Of a stretch of DNA of 64,000 nt, positions 43,331 to 55,215 are shown piece by piece. Position numbers and translations under genes: made by a program. The stretch is from Stenopsyche tienmushanensis. Lineage: Eukaryota; Arthropoda; Insecta; Trichoptera; Stenopsychidae. The stretch spans positions 2,666,001 through 2,730,000 of the forward strand of contig WACJ01000502.1 in assembly GCA_008973525.1 (NCBI GenBank), read 5' to 3'. The first letter of the stretch is position 1. Each line of letters starts with the position of its first letter. The notes beneath the pieces were generated by a model. It did no database searches and was not told where the DNA came from. It worked only from the letters and a program-made list of their open reading frames with translations.

Positions 43331-44965
43331 AAATGTTTCAAGATTCACTTTATTGAATAAGTTTGAATTAAAATGCATTATTTTTAGATAAAATCAAGAT
43401 TTTTGATACAAACTTGATCATTAAAGTTTTCAAAGGTTAATGTGAAATTCGATCAATATTTAAGTAATTAAGCCATGACGTTGAAGGTCGTATCAGGATT
43501 TTGGGTTATTCAATTTAAAAATCAATGTCATTTAGTGAAATGTACGTCTAAGTAATGTCAGCTACTTGTTTTCTCGAAAAAGAAAATGTCAGACAATAAA
43601 GCACATTCTTTGTACACCATTTGAAATGAAAGCAAACAAAAAAAAGGCAATCAAAGGATTTTCTGCCTTTCAATAGCTTTGAAAACGTCCTCGCCCATGG
43701 CCAAATCAAAAACTGGGATTTAAAAAGGACTCTTTAAAATATAAGAGAGCCGAGCGGGATTGATACTCTGTGCCTAAAAGTGCCACTCAATTTTCATCGA
43801 AGGTTAGCTTCAGACTTCTCATGCAATTAAGCCCCGTCGGAATTTGCCGTTGGTCCCGTGCTAAAATACGCGGAGCCTTATTGAAAAAGTTCGTTACAAG
43901 GAGATTTTATTAAAAGCCGCCGAAAAAAATGTTTTCTGAACGCCCGGCGAAAGTTTTCCGAAACATCAAAGCGAACGCTTGACACTTTGATACACAAACC
44001 CCGAAGGGGAAGTATTTTAAGTACAATTTCATCAACATGGCCGGCAAACATCCCCGACGCTATGTACTCGCTCATCATCGCGCCCTTCAATATTGAATGA
44101 AAAGCCAGGTGGGTGCGTGGGCGGAAAAGTTATCGCGGGGGTGCCTTTGAAATGTATGAGACGTCGGAACAAACGTTCGCTCCGTCACGGGGGGGTTAAT
44201 GGAAAGCGAAAAAACATTGATGCAATTTTAAAAGCGATTTTCACATAAAGCACAATGCGTTCCCGTACGTTCCCGGGGATGCTCTGAAAGCTGAAAAATC
44301 ACGATTCGATTCCGATACGTATTGCAGATTTAGAATTATTAAAAATTGCACAAAACAAGCGGCTATAATGCCCGTGATTAATATTTAAATTGAATGGTTT
44401 TATTCGGTAGTCAGGTCAAAATTACATGGATTCAGTGGATTCAAACTAATTTGTATTGCGGGTCGCATTTGAATATTAATTCTGATCGTTAACCACAGCC
44501 ACAATCTAGTTTTCTGCATGCTCAACGTATTTTAGGTTGATTTTATTATGATAGGAAAATTCTCACCTGCTCTTAATGAATTTTAAAGTGCGCTATTCAA
44601 AAGCAAAATTACAGTTAACCTTTTCTATGCTATCAGCGAATATAGAATGCTGGATGATGCGTGGGCATGGCAATAATGTATGCCCATTTAATATAATAAT
44701 GAATTCAGCACAAGCATTAATAAATCTGGAATATCGAATCATAACTATTATAAATATCGTGGAGTTTGCTATCAATTTAGAAATTGAAATTAAACCACGA
44801 CGTGCCTTGAAATTCACATTTGAATAAGATTAAAAGATACAAGAAGACATGTGGTCACTTAGTGTCTGAAGGATTCGGATGAGGTTGTGTTTAGTAAATC
44901 TAATTTTTGGTTGTAACTTTGATTATTAAATGTAATCGAAACATTTTGATATGTATTTATAAAAA
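43331..44965. other. No gene recognised
   Basis: 43.8-44.3 kb is of higher GC and looks like unique sequence. The mirrored open frames at 44576-44827 and 44593-44817 have no motif. Confidence 0.45.
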
Positions 44966-44969
44966 TTAA

Positions 44970-45260
44970 CCCCTACGGGAGTACTATCGGAGACCCTCCG
45001 TAACCCCCTCCACTATTCAGACAGAGACAGAGAAAACTTAGCGGACTTCGGGAGATTGAGACAGAGAGTTTCCTCGCATGCATCGCATGATTGTATAGCT
45101 CGTTAAGCCCAAATTTATCGACTTCTAATGATTTTTAATTTCAAGTGTGCAGTTTGTTTACGCAAAGAAATTACCGAATATTGTGTGCTATCGACAATGT
45201 TTATTTTTTTAACTGCTTGCCGTTCTTCGCTGCGTGTTGAATGAGTTTTTGTCCAATTAT
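44970..45260 (+). mobile_element. piggyBac-like MITE (R), copy 9
   Basis: After TTAA (44966-44969) it starts CCCCTACGGGAGTAC. The family interior follows: CAGACAGAGACAGAG, ATGCATCGCATGATTGTATA, GAATATTGTGTGCTATCGAC. The right end is not identifiable. Confidence 0.65.
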
Positions 45261-45536
45261 CATTTCCTTCTAAAGGAGGAGCAAATGTTTATTTACAATT
45301 GATCCTGTCTCGAATTGAAGATTGTCTAGCGCTGATAGGAGTTGATAGAAAGTAATCGGCGTAAAGCGATTATGACAACAACGAATTATAGCAAAAACCG
45401 ATAATCGATAAAAAAGTTACATTGGCCGGAACGAAAATCGGAACTGAACCGATTCGAAAATTTTTGTATTCATGCAAGAATATGATCATTCGTATGCAAA
45501 TTTTGTTCGATTGTATTCATTTGATAATATCTTCTA
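45261..45536. other. No gene recognised
   Basis: It contains AAAACCGATAATCGATAAAA and a GGAACTGAACCGATTCG motif, related to 17160-17230 and 46680-46720. Confidence 0.4.
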
Positions 45537-45718
45537 CAGTGTCACGATAGGGACCACGCTATAGAGAGTAAGGCACTCCATACAAATTTTATATGTGTAT
45601 AGTTTGTTAATAAATGCAATTGATTAACATGCGCGAAAGGGCATTGTTCTTGTGTATATTACCCGTTGCCTACGCAAAAGACGACATAAAAGAAGTGGAC
45701 GCTATAGGAGGGTTGACT
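45537..45718. mobile_element. pogo-like MITE, near full length
   Basis: It aligns with 47315-47498: GATAGGGACCACGCTATAGA, ACAAATTTTATATGTGTATAG, GCGAAAGGGCATTG, AAGTGGACGCTATAGGAGGG, TTGACT. The left terminus has lost the CAACCCTTCTATAG part. Confidence 0.8.
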
Positions 45719-46437
45719 CCTTGTTCATCCTGTTATGTAAATTGTCATATTAAATCAATACTTCCGATAAGATCGTTATCAACCCAAATTCCAGCTTGTA
45801 ATCTCAATTCATTATTATGTGTTTTGTTAAGTTTATCTCTTCCGTTCAGTGGCACCCACTGGTGACTGTCATTGATTGTTACCAATACGCCATGACAGTC
45901 ATTGGCGACTGTCAATGATTGACTCAAAGATTAACATGAGATATGACTGCCATAGCGTTCCTGCGTAAAATTCTAGCCAGATATTTTTTTAACATGTGGA
46001 TTCAAATTTAACCGGAATTTTGCTGTACCAATTTATTAGTCCTATATAAAAATATTTCCCTTCATTAGAAATAAATTTATTTCATCAGATAGGAAGATTC
46101 TTGGTGCCATCACATTCAAAATACACAAACACAAAATTCCGGGTTATATTTGAATCAGCCCCATACGACCATTGTTCCAGGATAATATTTTTAGTCTCTT
46201 AGCAAATATAAAATATTAGTCAAAATGTATGGTTATTGTTTGTAGTCTATACACAAAATATTGACATACGCCATGGCAGCCACCGGTGTCTGCCAACCTA
46301 AATAAGGTTGTATATAAATCTTAATAAAAAAGTTATAATTTATCATCCCCATATACTGATACATAAAATACAACAAAATTTGTATGATGGCAAAATAAAT
46401 AGTAATTAAAAAAAAATGTGTTAATAAATTATAGCAT
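45719..46437. other. No gene recognised; local GACTGTCA repeats
   Basis: At 45860-45930 GACTGTCATTGATTG, ATGACAGTCATTGGC and GACTGTCAATGATTG repeat directly and inverted over about 70 bp. Otherwise AT-rich and unique. Confidence 0.5.
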
Positions 46438-46662
46438 TGCAGAGTGGGCGATTTACCATCCCCATGCGCTGTTAGTCCGAGCAGATTTATTTCCCCAGAA
46501 TAACAGCAGCTTCTTGCGTGTGCACCGTTTCCGATTGGGAGGCAAGAATCGAGAAGATTCGTCGGTTGACCTTGGCTGCGGGAGGACGTCCTTCCCACGG
46601 TCGTGTGAATAAAGAGTCATCTAAAGAAGAGCCTTTTTGTTCGACGTCGAACTCCAAACTAC
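46438..46662 (+). mobile_element. LTR fragment (family L)
   Basis: It has GTGGGCGATTTACCATCCCC (start region as at 3983 and 16650), GGTTGACCTTGGCTGCGGGA, GGACGTCCTTCC, GAATAAAGAGTCATCTAAAG and TTTTTGTTCGACG. The U5-like tail is missing. Confidence 0.7.
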
Positions 46663-47312
46663 TAGATATTTGCAAGTAATAAATGTTTGGAACTGAACCG
46701 GAACGAAAATAACGGTTCATATATAAATAGCCTTTTTTTTAAACATCAAATTTAAAAAATATTATGATATTACGTATTTTATTAGTCTTAAACATAACGC
46801 GTATTTATTTTAAAGGACATGTATTTAATTAATCTCTTCCTTTCCTCCATTCATATCTACCTTATTCTATAATATAAAATAATATGTCTATGATTTAGGA
46901 GCTGGATGAAAGAGAAAATTCCCGGTTATAAAATAAAATCTCATTTTTTCGAAGCTCATTATTAGATACAATTCGCAATCCTTGTTCGGAACTGAAAAGG
47001 GCTATTTATGATTTTCATTTGTAAAAAAATTACATAGCTCATTGTTATAACGTTGTATTTTATCTTTGAGCCATGTTCTACTTTTTATATATTTGGCTCA
47101 TATTGGATAATACGATTTTTGCTGAAATTCTCTGAAATTTTGTATATTTATAAATAGGATTAAATCCTAGACGATATCCTACTTTAATTAAAGGCGGAAA
47201 TCTCACTACATAATAAATATTTTCCCTAGAATTCTGGTTAAAAGTGTATCTTGCATTGCTTCATTGCAATCAATTTGCATGCGCCATTTTGTGCGGCACT
47301 CATAAATATCAA
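46663..47312. other. No gene recognised
   Basis: AT-rich. GAACTGAACCGGAACGAAAA at its left edge resembles 45440-45465. Confidence 0.45.
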
Positions 47313-47314
47313 TA

Positions 47315-47498
47315 CAGTCAACCCTTCTATAGTGTCTAGATAGGGACCACGCTATAGAAAGTTAGGTATCCATATAAATTTTGTATGTGTTTAGTTTATT
47401 AACAAGTACAAGTAGCTAATATGAGCGAAGGGGCATTGGCCGTTGCTTACGCAGAATACGCAGTGTAAACGAGGTGGACGCTATAAGAGGGTTGACTG
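47315..47498. mobile_element. pogo-like MITE, complete 184-bp copy
   Basis: The ends CAGTCAACCCTTCTATAG and CTATAAGAGGGTTGACTG are inverted repeats, flanked by TA on both sides (47313-47314 and 47499-47500). CAGT termini and a TA duplication fit the pogo/Tigger group of Tc1/mariner. It is noncoding. Related copies: 15984-16062, 18545-18597, 34862-35010, 43266-43330, 45537-45718. Confidence 0.9.
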
Positions 47499-47500
47499 TA

Positions 47501-48329
47501 TACCATTATTTTCCATCGAATTAAATTACTCAAATATACAATCTATGTTGATGTACATATTGTTTACGCCATTCAATGGCTATGATTAAAAAAAGCATCA
47601 ATTAGTATGCCAGACAGGGGCCATTATACAGGAACATTTTCTGGGCGGGTTTCCCATTATGAATCAAAATTTGTTATCAAATTTACGCGCTGCTTCATAA
47701 TGAACATTACAACAGTAACAGCGACCGCGGTTAATAAATTTAATTGATGGCCCCGTATTGTTCCCGTTGTTGTAAATGAATGGGTCGTTTTGTGAACTTT
47801 CCCCAATATATATCTACTCGGGCGTAAATAACAATTGTGCGAAGCCTCCGTATACGCGGGGCGCGTATGCAAAGTTTCCGCCGTTTTGCTTATTATCCGC
47901 GTGTATATCATTTGTTCGAATCCAATTACGAATCTTTCGTGTCGAGCGAATCGAGCGACACAAATTTTAATTTGCGATCAGAGCTCTGCGAAAGTTGGGC
48001 AACTTTGGCGTATTTATGAGATCGCTGCTGAATTGGTACACCTTTGAGATTTCGCGTGAGGGAACCGGGAATATTTTATTCCTGCAGCGAGTTTCTAAGT
48101 TTGGCTGAACATTGAGAATCGCTAATTTGTTTGTGAGTCGTTATTCCTGATTGTTGCAGTGTTACGCGCGTAAACAAGAGCAAGAAACACCGAACACGCG
48201 CGTAAAACAATTTTAGAAATATGATCTATTTCTCCATAATATATTATGTGTAAATACAATCATTTTCTGGAATAATCAAGAACCACACAAAAAACAAATG
48301 TTTTCATATGAAATGTCCGATTTTGCAAG
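47501..48329. other. No gene recognised
   Basis: Several overlapping 60-70 codon frames at 47776-48047 in different frames have no motif. ACGCGCGTAAA repeats directly at 48163 and 48196. Confidence 0.45.
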
Positions 48330-48785
48330 AGAATGGATAAGTAAATAGAAGACCGAGACGGAGAGAGTGTCTTGCGTCTCATCATACAGTCGTACATCGA
48401 TGGCAAAGTCGTGCTGTAAAGGTACCTATACACGTCTAATCTTCTCAAATAGTACGAAATGTCGTGTTTCTCTTCTAATATATGAAAACCATTAGGTATG
48501 GATTCTTCTTAGATCGTTGGTTATCTGCTTTGAATCATAATAAATAATAGAAAGCCACATAAATCAATTATATACTTAAAACTCAACTTCAACAAATGCA
48601 TTATTTTGTTACTAAAACTGAACACATACATGTGTATTGTTCATGTTTACGCAAATTGTGTGTTATCGACAGTGTAAAGGTTGATTTATTAATATACAAG
48701 TTTGATTCACGCTGCGCGGTCCTGAAGGAAAAGTGGATATTTGTGGATAATAAGTGGTGGACATATGAATATAGTGTGGTGTAAC
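48330..48785 (+). mobile_element. piggyBac-like MITE (R), copy 10, long
   Basis: Nearly full interior: GAGAGTGTCTTGCGTCTCATC, CGTACATCGATGGCAAAGTC, GTGCTGTAAAGGTACC, AGATCGTTGGTTATCTGC, AGAAAGCCACATAAATCAAT, GACAGTGTAAAGGTTGATTT, CACGCTGCGCGGTCCTGAA. Both termini are degraded. It is collinear with 61791-62306. Confidence 0.8.
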
Positions 48786-48892
48786 GTAAGCCTCTAGCTG
48801 AAATAACGCGGTCCGCTATTTTCGTCGCTGCGATTTGATAACCGCGTTCTTCAGACGCGAGATTCGCACCGGAGAGGCGCTCAAAGCCGCGA

Positions 48893-49147
48893 GTGATCGC
48901 TCCAAAACGACCACAGTATGAAAGTTTGGCTAATCAGGCTAAATCGGCGGAAGCTCTTTACATGGCAAGTCCCGATAACCAACTGCTGAAGATCGCTGGT
49001 ACTGAAGCGGAAGACTGCAGATGTTTCCACACCCTCCAGACACTTTGTCGTCCAAAATTGCCCCAATCAGACGTCTTGGCGAGGATTCCTTATCTTTTCG
49101 TGGTAGTCCTCGGGACTAGGCCCGTCAAAACTCCAGGGTTTAAATAG
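48893..49147 (+). other. Unassigned 84-codon frame beside an LTR
   Basis: The plus frame begins MIAPKRPQYESLANQAKSAE and continues with balanced codon use to TAG-containing sequence about 15 bp before an LTR copy. The surrounding 48.8-49.15 kb is more GC-rich than average. It could be residual retrotransposon internal sequence or a host exon piece, but no domain is recognised and a minus frame overlaps it. Confidence 0.2.
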
Positions 49148-49162
49148 CCCCCGCATTCTAAG

Positions 49163-49435
49163 CATTATTGTTCCTAGATAAGGTCAGATTAACAGCGACA
49201 TCTTCCGTCTCTCTTTAGATGCAATGTGTTATTTTAACAGCGTCATTTTCTGTGGCGCTGCGGGGACATTGCACCGTGGCTGTGGGATGACGTCCTGCCT
49301 GCAGCCAGATCTCTCTCTTTCTTGTGTTGAATAAAAGCTATCTAGAAAAGACAGTATTTTTGTCCGACGCCCGTCCGACTCCCATTCACCCGTCCGGCTA
49401 CATTATGACCCGAAAAAAGAACGCGTCTGTCGTCT
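49163..49435 (+). mobile_element. LTR fragment (family L)
   Basis: It has GATTAACAGCGACATCTTCC, the U3 insert GGCGCTGCGGGGACATTGCA (as at 37525-37855), GCAGCCAGATCTCTCTCTT, GAATAAAAGCTATCTAGAAA and CCGTCCGGCTACATTATG. A deletion removes the GACGCGCAGGAGG block. Confidence 0.7.
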
Positions 49436-49439
49436 GTTA

Positions 49440-49545
49440 TCTCATTTCATCCTCTCTTTCGAACAACTGCCGGTTGAAGTAACACTTTTCGTGACGTTTA
49501 AGCCAATTTATCCTTACCGCGCCTGTAGAATTTCATATGATATTG
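49440..49545. repeat. Family G repeat, short copy
   Basis: ACTTTTCGTGACGTTTAAGC, CAATTTATCCTTACCGCGCC and GTAGAATTTCATATG align with 51250-51310. Confidence 0.6.
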
Positions 49546-50865
49546 CAATCATTCAGATAAAAGATGATCAACAACATGAAAGTGCTTAATTTTATTTTGG
49601 AAGCATAACATATTTTTGGTTTTTCTTTTAAAAATAAGTAAAATTTCAAGTAGTTCAAACATAGCAAAATATTTGCGTTATTCACTTAGACAGCAGAAAA
49701 ATGTTTTATCGCACTTTGCTGCTGGCTCAAGATTTGTTACTTACATCAATTACAGAAAAACGCGGAAAAAAAGAAATTCAACTCTTAACTAAGTGCAGCA
49801 GATCCTTGCTCCTGAAAGAGCAGGATTAAAAATGTTCCAAGTGCACGAGCAGATTAATCAGCGGCGCTTTTTTTCAATTATAGCCATCCTCTTTTTGAGC
49901 GGAAGGACAAAGTTTGCATACAGATAGAAGAGTGCCGCTGAGGGGGTTTAATGTGACCCCGCGTACATTTAGTGCACCCGGATGCACTTGCAATGTTAAC
50001 CCAGGACATAGACAAATGGATCATAAAACTGTTGGCGCAGTTGGCGAGGACATTAAACCGGTTGACCAGGACCGGACTCTAGTGGATAAAACCCGGTATC
50101 GCAGCATTAGAGGTGAACTCTCCCCTTTTTCAAATTAACGAGAGGAGTATGCCTGAGCCATACGGGAGTTTGAGATCGCCTTAAATTATTAAGGCTGCTC
50201 TTAAAGTGTCCCGGAAAGTTCGCAAAGATTAACATATTTAATGGCGGGGAGAAGACTCAAATATAATTAAGGGCAAACAGTCCCCACGACGTGGTCAGAA
50301 CGCATTTCTTACAAGTCACCCCACTCGAGTAATTGGACATAAAGATATCCCCGAATTATCTATATTACAAATCGTCCTCCAAATATAAATAGTTTATACC
50401 CTCGAAGGTATTGATCGTAAACTTTAATTACCCATAAACGTCATTTATGTGTAGACGCTAACAATCTAGCCTTAATGGGTACAAAGTAAAAAAATACCAA
50501 TAAAATTAAAATTTAAGTACGTAAAAATTCATTTACGTTTATTTTGTTTATCTTAGCTAGTGCTTTCACCGTATTTTCAACGTGAATTATTTTATATGGG
50601 TCTTAAATCGGTTTTTCAATATTCCAGATAGTCACATTGTCCAAGAATACCCAAATGTCGGGGTGATTTCAAGTTAAATGGCGTCACGTAAATTTGAACT
50701 CGTAACCCTGAGCTACCGTTAGAAATCTGCCACCTTTCCGATGGATACAATTCGGTCGTAAAAGACTTGTATATACAAATGCACTAAGATCGGGCAGGGG
50801 AATCTTCTGGGAATACAGCGGGTTGTAATACAAATTCTTTGACTATGATCAAAATACTGACTAGA
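49546..50865. other. No gene recognised
   Basis: A 74-codon plus frame (49914-50138) lacks a domain. The remainder is AT-rich and unique. Confidence 0.45.
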
Positions 50866-50868
50866 AAG

Positions 50869-51340
50869 TGTTAGCTAAAAGATGAAATTATGTTTGTGCT
50901 GTATATAATAAAATAGGCGTGCGATTTGTCTTGTGGCTGCTTTACACTACGTAAAAGCGGCGCGATGCAACGAGCGCCCACCCCATTCATACCACACCCT
51001 CAATGCAATGAAGTTAAAACAGAGCTATCTTCTGGCCATTTCTAACACGAGTCGAAACTCAGATTGATCTACATCAGATGACAAACTGCAGGGACCACTC
51101 CTCCATAGTACTCTTATTGGTTTGGTCATTCATAGTACCTAGCCATTAGACTAGTTCAAACAGTAATATGCCACATTTCACTTATGAATGCGTAGGCAAC
51201 GGAAATGGAAAGGTTACACACGATTCTCGCTCTCTTTTCGACCGCTTGGCGTTTCACTTTTTGTGACGTTCAGGTCAATTTGTCCTGCCGCGTCTATATA
51301 AGTTTCACTTAAAAAATCTTGCTTTTTGTGGCGTTTCAAG
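50869..51340. repeat. Family G repeat, long copy
   Basis: It starts GTTAGCTAAAAGATGAA. It contains CTCCATAGTACTCTTATTGG, shared with 30200-30245. It ends with GTTTCACTTTTTGTGACGTT, GTCAATTTGTCCTGCCGCGT and ATAAGTTTCACTTAAAAAATC. It lies 3' of a minus-strand LINE tail. Confidence 0.65.
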
Positions 51341-51509
51341 GAAAGACGACAATAACAACATGGGGACCCTACCCTGACCTGAACTGTTTTGATTCCACTA
51401 TTTGGGACCATTTATTTTAGTTTATTTAATCTTAAAATTATAAATAAGGAAAGAATAATTATATAATTTTTTAAAATTTATTTTGGATTTTCCCCCTAAA
51501 AGTCCACCG

Positions 51510-51790
51510 ATTGTTACTGGCCGCTATGAGGAGCCTCCACGACTCGGTGGAGGTCGTAGAAAGCCCCGGGGATACATTTTTTGCAAAAACTTTTATAAAA
51601 GAGGGCCACAAAGTTTCCATGTCCAATCGGTCCGAATTTCGGACTGCTGACACATCAAAGGAGTACCTCGCGATCAGACGCCATGTCAGAACATGGTCTG
51701 CGTTTATGAACGGATCTCCGTATGGACATTCCGAGATCAAGGAAAATCCAAACCTGAAAAATGTATATAGATCTCGGCTGTGAGACTTTT
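51510..51790 (-). pseudogene. LINE ORF2 C-terminus fragment, second copy
   Basis: The minus frame (51471-51815) reads FGFSLISECPYGDPFINADH, then VL. After a shift it reads FDVSAVRNSDRLDMETLWP and FAKNVSPGLSTTSTESW. The Cys/His segment and tail are in the same order as at 29875-30135. The second Cys is again Tyr, so this replacement belongs to the family rather than one copy. No RT core upstream. It could be another repeat-borne protein, but the layout fits a Jockey/I-like ORF2 end. Confidence 0.5.
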
Positions 51791-54106
51791 CAATGACTAT
51801 AAACTTCTTATTCAAGTATGGCTAGGGTTAGCAGGAAGATGTTTTCTTTCAGCCAAGACTTTCAATCAACTCTAGCAAGATATTATTACCTACGGGTAAG
51901 AAGAACCACAACAAATCTTGCGATTAAATCTCATTATTTGTACAATTAGTACTATTACGTCGATAACAAAATGAGATAATATTAGTGGAATTATGGTACA
52001 CATGTTGTGTCATCGGTCGCAAACGATTGTCTAGATTAGAGCATATATGTTATGTTATACACGTTTGTTTCGCTCATTTGATTGAATAATAAATTTTCAA
52101 TTTTTGGCAATTTTCTTTGAGTTTGCTTTAAAGCAACTAAAGCAAAATATGAGGACACAAGTATAGGAGTTTTGTTGAGTCGCGCAAAAGATGCTTGGGT
52201 TTATACAGAATTTTAGCTTGGAATATTTTGCAAGTCATGAGTAAACTAATGCGGTAAAATACCTAGAATAGTTGGCAAACTCTTTTGTGAGAGTTGTTTA
52301 AATTCGCAAACGCCAAGTTTGTCTTCAGGGTTGACACACATAGCTACACGGGGAGCCATTTTTCATTTACAACAACCAACTTTGGTTTTGTAAAGTGCAC
52401 ACTTCACACATCTCGGGGAGATACTTTAAATGCAATGGAACGTTTTAAGTGACGAATAAATCTCGATTAATCCCGGATGGAAGTCGTTTTTCGTCGGTTT
52501 TAAGCCCGGCGATTAGGTGTGTTAGTAAATTAATTGACTTTAATGCTGCGACCCTTTTCACGTACCCGACACGTTTAATGGTCTTAATTGGGTCGCAAAA
52601 TTAATTTGATATCAAATTTTGAATATATTTGTGCTTTGTACGCTCGATTGTAACAGAATATTCGAAAAATTGCCTGAAATAAAATTACTGTCCATAGAAA
52701 CTGTCGATTTACGATTGTCGGTCTTATCAGAATGAATTCTTTAACATAGATCTTCAATTGATTTATTTTTGTCTTGATGATCCACCAAAAATGTGCACAT
52801 GCTAATTGAATACATGTTTTCTTTCTCCATATGTGATTTATTATAAATTAACGCCTAATTATGTTATTCTAAGCATAAATAGTAGCCTAGTCCTTGCATG
52901 CATTCTATGTTTACCAAAATGCCTCGCATGAAATGGGTTAATCTATCACACAACGCGTGCTATCGATATGACAAATACGCGCCCAAGTTCTTCATAACGC
53001 TTACAAATAATGATTGAAAGAAGCATTTTTGCGACAAAAGCAATATATCTATACGATATTCAATTCATAAATATGTATCGTTCCCATGACTCGGTTTGAT
53101 TTATAACAAAAAAACCGCAAATCCCTCAACAAACATGATAGAGAAGCGATTACTTTGCGACATCGCCTTACTTAACACGACATGACAGTGTTATAATACT
53201 TCCACTCCAGGATTTGATCAGAAGAAAACACTACTTTATCCCTTTTTCTTTTCGGTGACATGGATGAGTATATAAATAATTCATACGAGGGATCGGTCGA
53301 GATCGTTTTTTACACGTTTACGATTCGCATTGTTCTATCCCACGTACATAAACAGACATGGAAAATGTATTTTTTTTTCATTTAACATTATTGGATATGA
53401 GAGAACAGTAGTGATCGAATCGTTTCGCTTGTACATGGATTTTGTTGTATTTTTTAAATTGGAATTTGGTACATAAGAATAGATTTCTGCGATGCGGGGA
53501 TCATTTGAGCGTGAACGATTTATGTGGAATCGATTTGAGGGATGATGGTTTTTCGTATTGTTTTAATGTTGTTATTTTTTTGCGGGGGGTTGAAAGAAGG
53601 GTTAAGCATTCCCATATCCTCCAGGCAGTATCCTCTTTGGGCGCGTAGGTCGCGGAATCAATTTATCATCGCATGTTATGCTTCAAAGCGAAAGGCCACG
53701 TAGTACGGGGTATTCCTAAAATGATTGCATACCAGACGTATTCGTATAAATTCTTTCCCGAATGAAATATCTACCCCTGGACTATTCAGGTAATAGCCTG
53801 GGCAGAGCTTTGCGAAGTGTTTATCAATCATCCATCGGGCAGAGAAAGATGCGAGGATAATGAAAATGTCACTTTCTATCTTTTCCTTCTTTTTGCAACC
53901 TACACTGTGACATAATGTAGATTTATGGCAGATTTTACGAAACGTGTATTTTATATATTTTTACAAAATTTAGCACTTAACATGTTGAAAAACTTTATTA
54001 TAATTGAAATGAACGATGTTAACAATTAATCTAAAAAAAATTGCCAACCATTTTGACATGTTTTCAATGGCGTATATATGTTTTTAAAAATGTCATTGAC
54101 AGCCAC
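51791..54106. other. No gene recognised; one TTAA-type end
   Basis: TGCCTCGCATGAAATGGG followed by TTAA near 52921-52942 looks like a piggyBac-type right end (reverse TTAACCCATTTCATGCG), with no partner end found. Otherwise unique AT-rich sequence. Confidence 0.4.
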
Positions 54107-54175
54107 TCCTCCTGTAAATTTAAACCCAAGATGATTGATGATTTACAAGTCCAACCTTTTAACCGTAGGACTACG
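54107..54175 (-). repeat. tRNA-derived SINE-like fossil, copy 2
   Basis: Reversed, it reads GTCCTACGGTTAAAAGGTTG, then GACTTGTAAATC and CATCTTGGGTTTAAATTTAC. It aligns with 3109-3170 including box A and box B positions and their spacing. Confidence 0.5.
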
Positions 54176-54274
54176 ATGGAAGATTGAATGATGGAAGGTA
54201 AACCGTAGGACATTAAACTGGGAAGAAAAAAATATCCGCTCAGTGCTATTAATTGACCACCAGACTATGGCGGA

Positions 54275-54520
54275 GGAAGATCGTTTGATATTTTATTGAT
54301 CTTCTGTGGCACCTGCCTCATTTCGGCCTCTATCACCGAATGAAGTACTAAACGTATTCTGTCATTCATCACAGCCGACTCGTTGGTCGGGACCATCACC
54401 TATAAACTGCGCCGCGATCGATTATGCATCGCGCTGAGGATCTCAACCGCGGGTTTTCGTGCGAACAATGCATCTTCCAGCCACAACGACGATGATAGTC
54501 GACCCCTGCGCGTCAGGCGG
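54275..54520 (+). repeat. Dispersed repeat family P, copy 2
   Basis: It has ATATTTTATTGATCTTCTGT, GCCGACTCGTTGGTCGGGAC, CATCGCGCTGAGGATCTCAA and CCAGCCACAACGACGAT, collinear with 34135-34350. It continues a further ~40 bp that is lost at 34 kb because a family C element interrupts there. Confidence 0.7.
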
Positions 54521-54984
54521 GGTCTGTCGATGCCACAATTTTTAGTTGAATATGTTATTTATTTCACATGAAACATTTAATATAAGATTTCAAAAACAGC
54601 AATTCATGGACACATTTGTGATCTAATTAACACATTACTTGCGGGACGCCCAGCAATATGATTTATTTAAGTTGATGACGTACGTAAATTTTTATTTTTT
54701 CATTTAAAATATTTTTTCACATTACACGTAAACCTTTTTTTGTACGATATGCGAATCGCACAAAAAAAGCTATGACTAACATAAAAAAAGAGAAGTTGCG
54801 TTTTATGGATTTTAAAAACTGCATAACTTTGAAACTTCTATATAAAATATATCCAAAATCGCATAAAAAAAGTAAAACAAAAGTAAGTAAAAAACAGGAA
54901 AACAATAAGACAATTAAAAATAACACTTTGGTAACATTTAGGATGTTTTGCATCATTAGTAAAATTTTAAGGATGTCTGACATC

Positions 54985-55215
54985 TGGAACCGTGCTGTAA
55001 ACAGTAGTTTCGCGTTAAACGCGTTAAAAGATTTCATTATGGTAGGACCGGCCAAGTTGCCGCCTCATTAAAATAGCTATAATTCCATAAGTAGTTGGAA
55101 TTTTGGAAATTCCTTTGGAGAAAGTATTTTTAAAAGTCAAAATATTGGAAAAATGCATAAAAAAACAAAATATATTTTTTTTAAAAATCTAAACCAGAAT
55201 AAAGGGCGTGGTCGT
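54985..55215 (+). mobile_element. M1 MITE, partial copy e
   Basis: CAGTAGTTTCGCG, TCATTAAAATAGCTATAATT, TTGGAAATTCCTTTGGAG and the decayed end AAATCTAAACCAGAATAAAG align with the right half of copy a. The left half is replaced by unrelated AT-rich sequence. Confidence 0.7.

Noticed and set aside
54717..55071. Two long open frames on opposite strands (112 and 99 codons), the minus one rich in hydrophobic residues like a membrane protein.
   Set aside because: Both strands are open only because the DNA is extremely A-rich on one strand. The right part is an M1 MITE copy, and no motif or signal peptide pattern is convincing.
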